DNA of 64,000 nucleotides, taken from JAWKWH01 sp963669455. GTDB lineage: Bacteria > Pseudomonadota > Alphaproteobacteria > Rhizobiales > Rhizobiaceae. This document shows positions 7,907 to 16,373 of this stretch, one piece after another. The notes beneath the pieces were generated by a model, which ran no database searches, was not told where the DNA came from, and worked only from the letters and a program-made list of their open reading frames with translations. Within the stretch, counting starts at the first letter, position 1. Every line of letters starts with the position of its first letter. Location of the stretch: contig OY770026.1 in assembly GCA_963669455.1 (NCBI GenBank), positions 3,472,001 through 3,536,000 of the forward strand, in the 5' to 3' direction. The translations under genes were made by a program, and so were the position numbers.

Positions 7907-9058
7907 TCAAAGATTGAATTGTGCATTCACACTTGCGGTATGTTCACCAACATCCGGGGCGGCGGTCTCGGACTTCAATGTGTGACCATCAATATGAAAT
8001 GGTGCGCGCGTTGTTTTGATCTCGGATCCGTTTTCTAGTTTAAGGTTCTGGATCATGCCTAAGCCCTGAAACCCCTTGCTGGCAAGCAATTCCGGCCAAT
8101 TCATAACTTCGGCGCACCAGATATCTGCTGGTTGCAACAGGGCGAGCCAATGGGCGGTGCTTTCAGTGCCGAGATGTTCGGCCAGAAGAGCGGAGATTTC
8201 TGCCCGGTGACTGAAGGCCGTATTTTCCGTCAACCCGAAAGAGGGCTGTGCAAGCTTCAGGATATCAAACAGCAATGGCAACGATGTCATCGCCAATGCG
8301 AGATAGCCATCGGCAGTGGGATAGGTGCCGTACGGTGCCGGAAGATAGGCATGGGCGCCATAGTTTTTGGGGCGGTTCGGAGTTCGACCGCCATCGTTCA
8401 AATGGGTGGTCAGTACCTCAAATTGAAAATCGATGAGGCTCTCCAGCAAGCTGGTGTCCACTCTGGCGCCTTTTCCTGTAATGCCTCTGCGCACCAAACC
8501 TGCGAGCACTGCCTGAGTGAGGTTATGTCCCGCCAGCATGTCTGCCACAGCAAGCCCTACAGGCTGTGGTGGCGCATCTTCAAATCCGTTCAGCCACATG
8601 ATGCCGGAGCGCGCTTGTGCCAGAAGGTCTTGCCCCGGCAGTTCAACCCAGGGGCCATCGTTGCCATAGCCGGTGACCGAAGCGTAGATAAGCTTGGGAT
8701 TTATGGCTCTTAGAGTTTCAAAAGAAAATCCCAGCCGCTCAAACACGCCCGGACGGAAGTTCTGGATGACGACGTCGGCCTGTTCAATCAACTTGAAAAG
8801 GCGCGCTTTATCAGCCTCATCCTTCATATTGGCTGCGTAGCTCTGCTTGTTGCGGTTTATTGCCTGAAACAGTGAGTTGGTGCCGCCCACATCGGTGTCG
8901 CTCAGATAAATTTGCCGACCAAGGTCACCCGTTCCAGGGCGTTCAATCTTGATCACCTGTGCGCCCAGGTCAGCCAGTCGGAGTCCGGAAAGCGGTCCTG
9001 CAAGAAACTGTGCGAATTCAAGCACAATGAGGCCATCAAGTGGCTTGTCTTGTGTCAT
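7907..9058 (-). CDS. CaiB/BaiF-type (family III) CoA-transferase
   Basis: The 383-aa product has the family III features. The N-terminal LDGLIVLEFAQFLAGPLSG and the LADLGAQVIKIERPGTGD block are present. GARVDTSLLESLIDF contains the catalytic-aspartate position (Asp in VDTSLL), and VTGYG lies in between. It would move CoA from an acyl-CoA donor to a carboxylic acid. Its ATG overlaps the stop of the upstream gene (ATGA, 9055-9058), so the two are translationally coupled. The acceptor acid is unknown; the hydratase and SDR nearby suggest a beta-oxidation-like sequence. Confidence 0.9.
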   Translation of the reverse strand: MTQDKPLDGLIVLEFAQFLAGPLSGLRLADLGAQVIKIERPGTGDLGRQIYLSDTDVGGTNSLFQAINRNKQSYAANMKDEADKARLFKLIEQADVVIQNFRPGVFERLGFSFETLRAINPKLIYASVTGYGNDGPWVELPGQDLLAQARSGIMWLNGFEDAPPQPVGLAVADMLAGHNLTQAVLAGLVRRGITGKGARVDTSLLESLIDFQFEVLTTHLNDGGRTPNRPKNYGAHAYLPAPYGTYPTADGYLALAMTSLPLLFDILKLAQPSFGLTENTAFSHRAEISALLAEHLGTESTAHWLALLQPADIWCAEVMNWPELLASKGFQGLGMIQNLKLENGSEIKTTRAPFHIDGHTLKSETAAPDVGEHTASVNAQFNL

Positions 9059-10200
9059 CGGCGGCTCTTTCTATAAAGGTCATTCACGCTTTCGATCGTC
9101 TCCAATTGACTGGCGCGACCGGCAAGATAGTCGGAAATCATGGCGCTAGCCCGGCCCTGAAATGGCAGATAACCATCATAGCGCGGTCGCACCCAGGCCC
9201 CATCCAGGGTTTCGAGGGTGTTTTTCATGAAATTGCCGGTGCGCGCATTACATGCTTCACTCAACCAGGCGGCGCGATGCCCCGGTTGACCTCCGCTTTC
9301 AACCCACGGGCCCGTTTGGCAAGCTGCCTGGGCGATTTCAAACGCGTAGTGTACTGCAATCTCCCGATGCTTCGACTGCGCTGAAACAGCGATGCCAGTG
9401 CCACCTAGCACGGTTCCGGTGCACCCATTGCTGTTCACTTCTGCAATATCGGTAAAGGTAAGAGGATAGGCACGAAAGCCGGGCCGGCTATAGCTGATGT
9501 AGCCATATGCGTGCGCGCAATAGATTGGCGCATCATCCGTATCGGCCATCGCATCAAACATGGCAATCGGATCCATTGAAAAACATGCTTCTGATATATG
9601 GCTCGCAAGTTCGTTAAAGCGTTCAAGAACGATTTCAAATTCGCCCTTCGGCAGCAATTCATCCGGTCTTGAGGCGGCTTTAAATCCGCTGCCATTGGCC
9701 AGCCAGAAGAATGCCATTAAGGCATGGGGCGACAGCAGCGGCAAACCAACTTTGCCGTCGCGGGCAAGGCGGATAACCTCCTCCCATCGGCATGGTATGG
9801 TATCCAGCTTATCTGGTCGGTAGCAGGCCACCCCGGTCGCTGCATCAACCGCCAAAGCAAATTGGCCACCGTCAAGTTGGTAAGAGCAATGTGACTGGCC
9901 CACACTGCCGGCCGCCAGGCCCTCCAGGTCTTCCTGTCGACCGGTTTGCGCAAGATCGACCAGCAAGCCTTCGCGCACAGCTTCCCCCAGATGAGGATGG
10001 TCGATGATGATCAAGTCGTATTTCGCGGCCAGTTCTTCCAGTGGCTGACTTTCGAAGTCCCTTAAGGGGCGAGCGTCCCAATGAAAAGAAATCCCCCCAT
10101 TGCGATCTGCAAAGGCCGCTGACGTCGCCTCAACCGGTGATATTCCCCGGTGGTGGTTCCAGGTCATTCCTCGCAATTGAATGGCAGGATCACGATCCAT
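9055..10200 (-). CDS. Solute-binding-protein homologue without a signal peptide
   Basis: This 381-aa protein has the look of an ABC-type (family 1) sugar-binding protein. Examples are an LRGMTWNHHRGISP opening, YDLIIIDHPHLGEAVREGLL, the hinge-like stretch VACYRPDKLDTIPCRWEEV, and C-terminal WVRPRYDGYLPFQG. The start is well defined by AGGAGAACAAA before the ATG, and the first residues (MDRDPAIQLRG) are polar, so no export signal is present. A cytosolic binding or sensor role is therefore likely, or an enzyme role gained by the fold. It heads the leftward operon with the CoA-transferase and SDR. The assignment is fold-level only. Confidence 0.7.
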   Translation of the reverse strand: MDRDPAIQLRGMTWNHHRGISPVEATSAAFADRNGGISFHWDARPLRDFESQPLEELAAKYDLIIIDHPHLGEAVREGLLVDLAQTGRQEDLEGLAAGSVGQSHCSYQLDGGQFALAVDAATGVACYRPDKLDTIPCRWEEVIRLARDGKVGLPLLSPHALMAFFWLANGSGFKAASRPDELLPKGEFEIVLERFNELASHISEACFSMDPIAMFDAMADTDDAPIYCAHAYGYISYSRPGFRAYPLTFTDIAEVNSNGCTGTVLGGTGIAVSAQSKHREIAVHYAFEIAQAACQTGPWVESGGQPGHRAAWLSEACNARTGNFMKNTLETLDGAWVRPRYDGYLPFQGRASAMISDYLAGRASQLETIESVNDLYRKSRR

Positions 10201-10321
10201 TTTGTTCTCCTAGGTCCTGCCAGGGACATTAGATTGGTCATCGTATAATTGCAAATATAAAAATATTATTTTACATATAAAATTATATATGCCATTAATA
10301 TTGCCGGAGGAGTGACGTTGA
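10201..10321. promoter_or_regulatory. AT-rich divergent promoter region
   Basis: The 121 bases between the two divergent operons contain a very AT-rich stretch (about 10245-10300) with overlapping weak palindromes such as AAATATAAAAATATT and AAAATTATATAT. This is the likely site of both promoters and of binding by the IclR regulator encoded at 16374. Confidence 0.45.
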
Positions 10322-10777
10322 ATGATTGTTGAGCAGTATTTTGAGGATTATGAGATCGGCGCCCAACGCAACACCTTTGGGCGCACCATCACCGAGGCCG
10401 ACTTTGTCGTGCATGCAGGCCATACCGGTGATTTCTTCCCGCATCATATGGACAAGGAATGGTGCGCAACCCAGGAATTCGGCCAGCGCATTGCCCATGG
10501 CACGATGATATTCTCAATCGGGATTGGGCTGACCGCTTCGGTTATCAACCCGGTTGCATTCAGCCTTGGCTATGACCGGCTGCGGTTTCTAAAGCCTGTC
10601 CATATTGGCGACACCATCCATACCGAGGTGGAAGTCAAGGAAAAGTACCCCGACAAAAAACGATCCGATCACGGCCGCCTCATCGAAGCCACCACGGTGG
10701 TCAATCAAAGGGGCGAGGCGGTTCTTTATTGTGAGCACATCTATCTGGTCCAGATGCGTAAAACTCAAAACGAATAA
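10322..10777 (+). CDS. MaoC-family acyl-CoA hydratase
   Basis: The 151-aa hot-dog-fold protein carries the hydratase signature TEADFVVHAGHTGDFFPHH and the later FGQRIAHGTMIFSIG. These supply the Asp/His pair used to add water to an enoyl-CoA. C-terminal blocks KPVHIGDTI and EVEVKEK are typical of MaoC dehydratases. GGAGGAG lies about 10 bases before the ATG. It opens the rightward operon that continues with the sugar ABC transporter, and faces the CoA-transferase operon; together they imply CoA-thioester chemistry on the imported compound. Confidence 0.9.
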   Translation: MIVEQYFEDYEIGAQRNTFGRTITEADFVVHAGHTGDFFPHHMDKEWCATQEFGQRIAHGTMIFSIGIGLTASVINPVAFSLGYDRLRFLKPVHIGDTIHTEVEVKEKYPDKKRSDHGRLIEATTVVNQRGEAVLYCEHIYLVQMRKTQNE

Positions 10778-10801
10778 TACCACTTCAAAGGGAGAGAAGT
10801 C

Positions 10802-11983
10802 ATGAAAATCAAACTACTGGCAAGCCTAGGCGTGGCAGCGGCGTTGTCCGCCGGTACGGCATTGGCGGACGGACATTCGGCACTCGGCAACCTGCCCGCA
10901 GATCTGCAGGCGGAATATGAAAATTCAACAACCCCGGTTGCGGCGGCGGACCTGTCCAGCTTCAATGCACCTGACGGACCGTACAAATGGTGCCATTCGG
11001 AAAGTTATCAGGGAAATCCCTGGCGCGTCGCCTTGACCTCCGAGCTTAAGCGCCTTGTCGAGGGTTTGGTTGAGGACGGTGTCGTCTCAAGCTTCGAGAT
11101 GTCCGATTCAAACGGCGATGCCAGCCTTCAGATATCTCACATTCGCAGCTTTATCGAAAAAGACTGCGGGATCATCACCTCCGTTCCTGGCTCTGCAACC
11201 GGACTGAACGCGGCCATTGAAGCGGCAGCCGAGGCAGGCATTCCGTTTGTGACCGGTGCTACCTCCGTCACCAGCGAGGCAGCCTTCAATGTGGATTCCA
11301 ACTACTACAAATGGGGTTATGACATGGCCAAGAACCTCGCTGAGGCACTTGGCGGGTCTGGCAATGTGGTCATGGTTGAGGGCATTGCAGGTGTTGCCAT
11401 CGTCGATCAGCAGCGTGCCGGCGCTCAGGCAGCCTTTGCCGGCTATCCCAACATCAAGATTGTGCGGGTCGTCAACGGCGACTGGACACCATCGGTCACG
11501 AAATCCGTCATCCTGCAAACGTTGGCGACCAACCCCGGCGCGATTGATGGCGTCTGGACCACGGGGTCCGAAACACGTGTCATCGCCGAGGCCTTTGATC
11601 AGGCCGGGCGCCCTCTACCGGTCGTAACAGGCTCGATTTCCGGAGACGCGCTTGGTTATTGGAAGGCTAGCCCGGATAAGTTCAAATTCACCGGCGGCGC
11701 GCTTCTTCCCAGCTGGATAGGCCAGTCGCTGTTTCGTGCATCGAGCCGGATCATGGCGGGACAAATGCCAGTGGTGAACACAATGATGATTCCTATACCT
11801 GCAGCAGATTCAGCGAATTTTGGTGGCTGGTATGGAGAGTGCATGAAACCTGACTCCGCAGAAATCTTCCCGGTTGCACCGACCGACCCGCTGAAGCCTG
11901 CCGTTATCGCGGCCTATTTTGGCGGCAATGAAACGCCGGCACCGGGTTGGGACTATTCTGAAGTCACCCCTGCCTGCCCATAA
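10802..11983 (+). CDS. Periplasmic sugar-binding protein of an ABC importer
   Basis: This 393-aa protein begins with a clear signal peptide (MKIKLLASLGVAAALSAGTA, cleavage near ALADG). It continues as a ribose/galactose-type (family 4) binding protein, with blocks such as VTGATSVTSEAAFNVDSNYY, GIAGVAIVDQQRAGAQAAF, DGVWTTGSETRVIAEAFDQ and VTGSISGDALGYW. GGGAGAGAAG precedes the ATG. It is followed by a hairpin and then the ATPase and permease genes, so it delivers the substrate to that transporter. It ends with two Cys-containing blocks (WYGECMKP, VTPACP) that could form a disulfide. Confidence 0.92.
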   Translation: MKIKLLASLGVAAALSAGTALADGHSALGNLPADLQAEYENSTTPVAAADLSSFNAPDGPYKWCHSESYQGNPWRVALTSELKRLVEGLVEDGVVSSFEMSDSNGDASLQISHIRSFIEKDCGIITSVPGSATGLNAAIEAAAEAGIPFVTGATSVTSEAAFNVDSNYYKWGYDMAKNLAEALGGSGNVVMVEGIAGVAIVDQQRAGAQAAFAGYPNIKIVRVVNGDWTPSVTKSVILQTLATNPGAIDGVWTTGSETRVIAEAFDQAGRPLPVVTGSISGDALGYWKASPDKFKFTGGALLPSWIGQSLFRASSRIMAGQMPVVNTMMIPIPAADSANFGGWYGECMKPDSAEIFPVAPTDPLKPAVIAAYFGGNETPAPGWDYSEVTPACP

Positions 11984-11997
11984 ACCAAACCATCGAG

Positions 11998-12026
11998 ACC
12001 GGCGTGTCCTGCGGCACGCCGGTTTT
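11998..12026 (+). terminator. Stem-loop between binding protein and ATPase genes
   Basis: ACCGGCGTG (11998-12006) pairs with CACGCCGGT (12015-12023), a perfect 9-bp stem with an 8-base loop, followed by TTT. In binding-protein-first ABC operons such hairpins commonly stabilise the upstream message or terminate part of the transcripts, so the binding protein is made in excess. Confidence 0.6.
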
Positions 12027-12041
12027 ACCAAACGAAAGCAG

Positions 12042-12779
12042 ATGATGTCTTCTCTTCTCAGCACTCAAGGGCTAACAAAAAGCTTTGGCCAAACCCGTGC
12101 TCTGAGGGACGTGTCAATCTCAATCGAGCCGGGCAAGGTGCACACGGTCCTGGGCGAAAACGGCTCTGGAAAAAGCACACTCGTCAAAGTCTTAGCGGGC
12201 ATTATCCCGGCAGATAGTGGCGAGGTTGCCGTTGCTGGCGAAATTGTGCAGCCTTCCGGCCCCGCCGACATGATTGCCAGGGGCATTTCCGTCGTTTTGC
12301 AGGAAGTGCTGATTGCCGGCAATCGAAGCGTTTTGGAGAATATCCTGATCGGACAGGACAGTCTCTATTCCTTTCGCCATAGGCGCCGCGCAAGGCGTAG
12401 GCTGGTCGAAAACTGGATTTCAAACCTTTCAACGCGCAGCATTGACCTGGACTGCCCGGCCGGCGAGTTGCCGCTAAACGAACAACAGGTTGCGGTGATT
12501 GCGCGCGGATTTGCCGCCGGGCCCCGGGTTTTGATCCTGGATGAAATTACCGCCGCTCTTGACCTTGCAGATCGCAATAAGGTGTTTGACACAATTCGCG
12601 CATTTTGCGCGGACGGTGGTGCAGTGATTTTCGTCTCGCATCGCATGCCTGAAATCATCGAGCTCTCCGATACGGTCTTTATCATGCACAACGGAGCCAA
12701 CACCGCACAACTGTCCGGGGCAGACATCAATGCGGAAACGCTGCTGTCTCATCTAACGCAAGAGGTGGCCAATGCCTGA
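12042..12779 (+). CDS. Sugar ABC transporter ATPase, N-terminal half (split RbsA-type)
   Basis: The 245-aa protein is one nucleotide-binding domain. Walker A is GENGSGKST, the Q-loop lies in VVLQEV, the signature is degenerate (LPLNEQQVAVIARG), Walker B is VLILDEITAALD and the switch is FVSHRM. It corresponds to the first half of the double ATPases RbsA/MglA (about 500 aa). The second half is encoded by the next gene, which overlaps it by 8 bases. The start at 12042 (or 12045) is chosen because homology begins at SSLLSTQGLTKSFGQTRAL; upstream in-frame codons belong to the binding-protein gene. It presumably pairs with the next product in a heterodimer. Confidence 0.88.
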   Translation: MMSSLLSTQGLTKSFGQTRALRDVSISIEPGKVHTVLGENGSGKSTLVKVLAGIIPADSGEVAVAGEIVQPSGPADMIARGISVVLQEVLIAGNRSVLENILIGQDSLYSFRHRRRARRRLVENWISNLSTRSIDLDCPAGELPLNEQQVAVIARGFAAGPRVLILDEITAALDLADRNKVFDTIRAFCADGGAVIFVSHRMPEIIELSDTVFIMHNGANTAQLSGADINAETLLSHLTQEVANA

Positions 12780-13527
12780 TCCTGTGATTGAGGCGCGCAA
12801 CCTGGCGCTGATTGCCGGAAGCGAGGCGATCACCGAGCAGGTGAAGCGTCAGGAGATCGTCGGCCTCGCAGGCCTTGATGGACATGGGCAGGCCATGTTT
12901 CTGGAAAGCCTTGCAGGTGTGCATCAGCCGGCTTCCGGCACTGTTCAGGTGCATACCGAAACCGGCACAACCCAAATCAAAAGCTTGAAAGACGCCGCCC
13001 TGGCGCGCGTCGGTTACCTACCGTCCGATCGCAAGAAGAACGGTATCTTTGCGGGCCTCAGCGTGCATGACAATTTCAGGCTGGGCAATCTTGCACGGTT
13101 TTCGCGCTTCGGATGGCTCAACAACAAAGCCTCGCATAACGGTTTGAACAGTTACCGCGACGATCTTTCCATGGCCTATGCCAACCGCAACATCCCCATT
13201 TCCAGTCTCTCGGGCGGAAACCAGCAAAAAGTGCTTTTGGCCCGTGCCATGGCGCTTGATCCGAGCGTAATGCTGCTCAATGATCCGACGCGCGGCGTGG
13301 ATATCCAAACCCGGCAAACGCTTTACGGCTATTTTCGAAAAGCGGTGGCGGATCGCGGCATGACGCTGGTGATGTTGTCGACCGAACTGGATGAGATCGT
13401 CGAACTTTGCGATCGCGTCATCGTGTTTCGCGATTTCGGGATATCGGCAAGGCTTAGACGGGATGCGCTGACCATGGAGGCGCTGATGTCTGCAATGTTC
13501 GGCCAAACCACACAGGCAACATCATGA
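12772..13527 (+). CDS. Sugar ABC transporter ATPase, C-terminal half (split RbsA-type)
   Basis: This 251-aa protein matches the second domain of RbsA-like ATPases. It has a degenerate Walker A (GLDGHGQAMF), YLPSDRKKNGIFAGLSV, an intact signature LSGGNQQKVLLARAM, and a Walker B reading LLNDPTRGVD. In the last, the usual Asp-Glu pair is Asn-Asp, which suggests weak or no hydrolysis at that site. It overlaps the preceding ATPase gene by 8 bases and the permease gene by the ATGA at 13524. Two separate genes instead of one double ATPase is an uncommon arrangement. Confidence 0.88.
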   Translation: MPDPVIEARNLALIAGSEAITEQVKRQEIVGLAGLDGHGQAMFLESLAGVHQPASGTVQVHTETGTTQIKSLKDAALARVGYLPSDRKKNGIFAGLSVHDNFRLGNLARFSRFGWLNNKASHNGLNSYRDDLSMAYANRNIPISSLSGGNQQKVLLARAMALDPSVMLLNDPTRGVDIQTRQTLYGYFRKAVADRGMTLVMLSTELDEIVELCDRVIVFRDFGISARLRRDALTMEALMSAMFGQTTQATS

Positions 13528-14477
13528 TCCGCCGATATTTTTCCGAAGCACGCTTTGCCATCCTGCTGTTGGCCGTTTTGGTCGTGATCACCGTCATCCT
13601 CACGCCATCGCGTTTTTCACCCGCCAATTTCGGCACCACGCTCGGGCTGATGACACCCTTCATTCTGGCCGCCTGCGCGGTCACACCGGTATTCCTGGCC
13701 GGACGTGAAGGAATTGATCTGTCCGTTGGCCCGCTGATCGGATTTGTCAGCGTGATCATGGTCAAAATTGTGATCCTTGATCATGGCCTCACCAATCCGT
13801 TGATCGTGCTGCCAATCGGACTTTTGGCCGGTCTCCTGATCGGGGCATTGAACGGGGCGCTTGCCGTTTACTTGAGGGTACAACCCATCGTCACCACGCT
13901 CGGCACCTACTTGATCCTGGCAGGGCTTGCGACATGGATATTGCCGTCGCCTGCGGGGCCTGTCCCGGCATGGTTTTCAAGCCTGTCGGAAGGTTATTCG
14001 ATCTTCCCCCTGATTGCAGTTGCCTTGATCTGGCTGGTGATCAAACGGCTGCCGTTTTACGGGCTGATCCTTTCTATTGGTGGTGAGGACCGCGCCGCCT
14101 ATGCGGCAGGTGTCAATGTCGATTTCATCCGCTTCCTGGCCTATGTGATTGGCGGATTATTCGCCGCCTTTGCCGCGATCTCGCTCACCGGCCTTTTAGG
14201 CTCGGCAGATGCGCAGGTAGGGCCGAATTACACGTTGCTCGCCATTGCCGCGGCTGCTCTGGGCGGTGTCAGCCTGGCAGGCGGCAAGGGAACGATGCTA
14301 GGGGCAGCGGTCGGAGCCATCGATATTTTCCTGCTGCAAAATCTGGTGACCCACTTCAACGTGTCGTCCTTTGTGCTGCAGATCGCCTATGGCGCTATTT
14401 TGGTGATTGCAGTTTCTTTGAATTCTGATGTCTTGTCGCGCCACCTGCGATTGGGATCGGAGAGCCCCCATGTTTAG
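13524..14477 (+). CDS. Sugar ABC transporter permease (RbsC-type) 1
   Basis: The 317-aa hydrophobic protein has about eight to ten membrane segments. It has the BPD_transp_2 hallmarks GREGIDLSVGPLIGF near residue 60 and, late in the protein, the coupling-type block ALGGVSLAGGKGTMLGAAVGA. It overlaps the ATPase gene by ATGA and the next permease by 8 bases. With permease 2 it would form a heterodimeric channel. Confidence 0.92.
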   Translation: MIRRYFSEARFAILLLAVLVVITVILTPSRFSPANFGTTLGLMTPFILAACAVTPVFLAGREGIDLSVGPLIGFVSVIMVKIVILDHGLTNPLIVLPIGLLAGLLIGALNGALAVYLRVQPIVTTLGTYLILAGLATWILPSPAGPVPAWFSSLSEGYSIFPLIAVALIWLVIKRLPFYGLILSIGGEDRAAYAAGVNVDFIRFLAYVIGGLFAAFAAISLTGLLGSADAQVGPNYTLLAIAAAALGGVSLAGGKGTMLGAAVGAIDIFLLQNLVTHFNVSSFVLQIAYGAILVIAVSLNSDVLSRHLRLGSESPHV

Positions 14478-15423
14478 ACGATTTTTGACACTGGTGCCCC
14501 CCGCCTATTGGATGGTGTTTGCTATCTTTATCTTCGGCGCACTGACCCTTGACGGCTATACCAGCACGTTCGCCATCCGTGCATTACTGGTTCTCTCGGC
14601 GTTCCTTATCATCGCGTCGGCAGGCCAAACCATGACGATGCTGATCGGCGGGATCGACTTGTCGATCCCCTTTGTCGTTGGCTTTGCCAATGTCGCCGTG
14701 GCCCAATTGGGATCGGACGGTGTTCCCTTTGGTCTTGCCATGCTCATCGTGATTTTGATCAGCGCGCTTATGGGAGCATTCAATGGCGGGCTTTCAGCCC
14801 TTTTGAAGGTACACCCGCTGATCATCACGCTTGGCACCGGAACCGCTCTTCTAGGCGGCGTGCTGCTCTGGACCAAAGGATATCCGACCGGCAGCGCGCC
14901 TGACTATATCAACGAATTCGTTTCCATCGGTGCCTCCATCGGTCCGGTGGCTGTGCCGTGGCTGGTGCCTGCGACCCTGGCTTTGATTGTCGTGTTGGTT
15001 CTGTTTGAAACACGAACCTCTTTAGGCCGGCAGGTTTTTGCCTTGGGGTCAAACCCGACAGCCGCGCCTTATGTACTGATCAAACCCATATATATCTGGA
15101 TGTTCTGTTTTGCCGTGTCTGCAACGCTTGCGGCAATCACCGGCATTTTGCTGCTCGGCTTCTCAGGCGCTGCCTTTGCTGACGTCGGACGGCCCTATCT
15201 GTTCCAGACCGTTGCCGCAGCCGTAATAGGCGGCACGGCTCTTTCAGGCGGCAGGGGTGGTATTCTTGGCACCGTTGCCGGTGCCCTGTCGCTGACGCAG
15301 CTCAACACGGTTTTGATCGGATTTGGTTTGGACCAGTCAATGGTGCAGGCGGCCCTGGGTGCCTTGATTGTCCTGGTTGTCGCACTTTATGGGCGGCAGC
15401 CCCATCTGAGAAATGCAATCTGA
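14470..15423 (+). CDS. Sugar ABC transporter permease (RbsC-type) 2
   Basis: This 317-aa permease starts at ATG 14470, inside the end of permease 1. It shows LIGGIDLSIPFVVGFAN and later VIGGTALSGGRGGILGTVAGA, matching the RbsC family. An in-frame upstream codon at 14428 lies inside permease 1 and is not used as start. It completes the importer (binding protein, two half ATPases, two permeases). Confidence 0.92.
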   Translation: MFRRFLTLVPPAYWMVFAIFIFGALTLDGYTSTFAIRALLVLSAFLIIASAGQTMTMLIGGIDLSIPFVVGFANVAVAQLGSDGVPFGLAMLIVILISALMGAFNGGLSALLKVHPLIITLGTGTALLGGVLLWTKGYPTGSAPDYINEFVSIGASIGPVAVPWLVPATLALIVVLVLFETRTSLGRQVFALGSNPTAAPYVLIKPIYIWMFCFAVSATLAAITGILLLGFSGAAFADVGRPYLFQTVAAAVIGGTALSGGRGGILGTVAGALSLTQLNTVLIGFGLDQSMVQAALGALIVLVVALYGRQPHLRNAI

Positions 15424-15437
15424 CAGGGGAAATATCC

Positions 15438-16358
15438 ATGGCCACCAAATCCAAACAACGCATTGTGGACGCGCATATTCACTGGTGGGATCTGGAAAAC
15501 AACTATTACCCCTGGCTGATGGATCAGCAACAGGAGGAAGGCGGCCTTTCAGGCGCAGACGCCCTGGCCAGAACATATCTGTTCGATCACTACATGGCCG
15601 ATGCCAAAGGCTATGACATTGAGGGGTTCGTGCATATTCAGGCCGAATGGGACCCCTCAGACCCGGTTGGAGAAACCCGTTGGCTGCAAAGCCTGGTCGA
15701 TGATGACAAAATCGGAGGCAAGCCGCTGGCCATCGTTGGTTTTGCAAATTTTGCCGCCACAAATGTCGAGGAAATCCTCGAAGGCCATGCCGCCCATGCC
15801 AATGTGCGCGGAATCCGTCATATGCTGAATTACCTCGCCGACATCCCGGCGCTGTGCTGGGCGGATCAGGATTACATGTTGCACAATGACTGGTTGCGCA
15901 ATTTTCCGCTGCTCAAGAAATACGGGCTCGATTTCGATCCGATGTGCTTTTCCAACCACCTGCCCGGTATCGCCAAGCTTGCCGGTGAAAACCCGGAAAT
16001 TCAGGTCATCCTTGAACATACCGGCATGCCCTATGACCACACTGACGAGGGCCGCGCGATCTGGGCGGATGGCATGCGGGCGCTGGCCGCTCGTGACAAT
16101 ACCGCCGCCAAAATTTCCGGTCTCGGCAACACGATTGACAATTGGACCGAAGAACTGATCCGCCCTTATGTTCTTGAAACCATAGAAATTTTTGGAACTG
16201 AGCGCGTCGCCTTTGCATCGAATTTCCCGACCGACAGCAAGTTCAGCTCCATGGGGGCGATTTGGGACGCCTTTATGTCAATCACGGCCGACTTCAGCCA
16301 GGATGAAAGAAACGCTATGTTTGCCGGAAACGCCCGGCGCCTTTATCGCTTGGGCTGA
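15438..16358 (+). CDS. Amidohydrolase-2 family hydrolase (sugar-lactonase-like)
   Basis: The 306-aa TIM-barrel hydrolase begins with the metal motif VDAHIHWWDLENNYYPWL (HxH). Later it has VILEHTGMPYDH and, near the end, FASNFPTDSKF with the conserved Asp. PF04909 members of this kind include sugar-acid lactonases such as L-fucono-1,5-lactonase and 4-sulfomuconolactonase. An SDR of the keto-deoxy-sugar type at 7149 would fit a lactonase, but the CoA enzymes beside it point elsewhere, so the substrate is open. It is 15 bases after the permease stop and so belongs to the same operon. Confidence 0.85.
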   Translation: MATKSKQRIVDAHIHWWDLENNYYPWLMDQQQEEGGLSGADALARTYLFDHYMADAKGYDIEGFVHIQAEWDPSDPVGETRWLQSLVDDDKIGGKPLAIVGFANFAATNVEEILEGHAAHANVRGIRHMLNYLADIPALCWADQDYMLHNDWLRNFPLLKKYGLDFDPMCFSNHLPGIAKLAGENPEIQVILEHTGMPYDHTDEGRAIWADGMRALAARDNTAAKISGLGNTIDNWTEELIRPYVLETIEIFGTERVAFASNFPTDSKFSSMGAIWDAFMSITADFSQDERNAMFAGNARRLYRLG

Positions 16359-16373
16359 TATGGAGACAGTTGT

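Noticed and set aside
12042..13527. Frameshift pseudogene reading of the split ATPase
   Set aside because: Both halves have complete domains with their own start, and the overlap style matches the rest of the operon, so two real genes are more likely.
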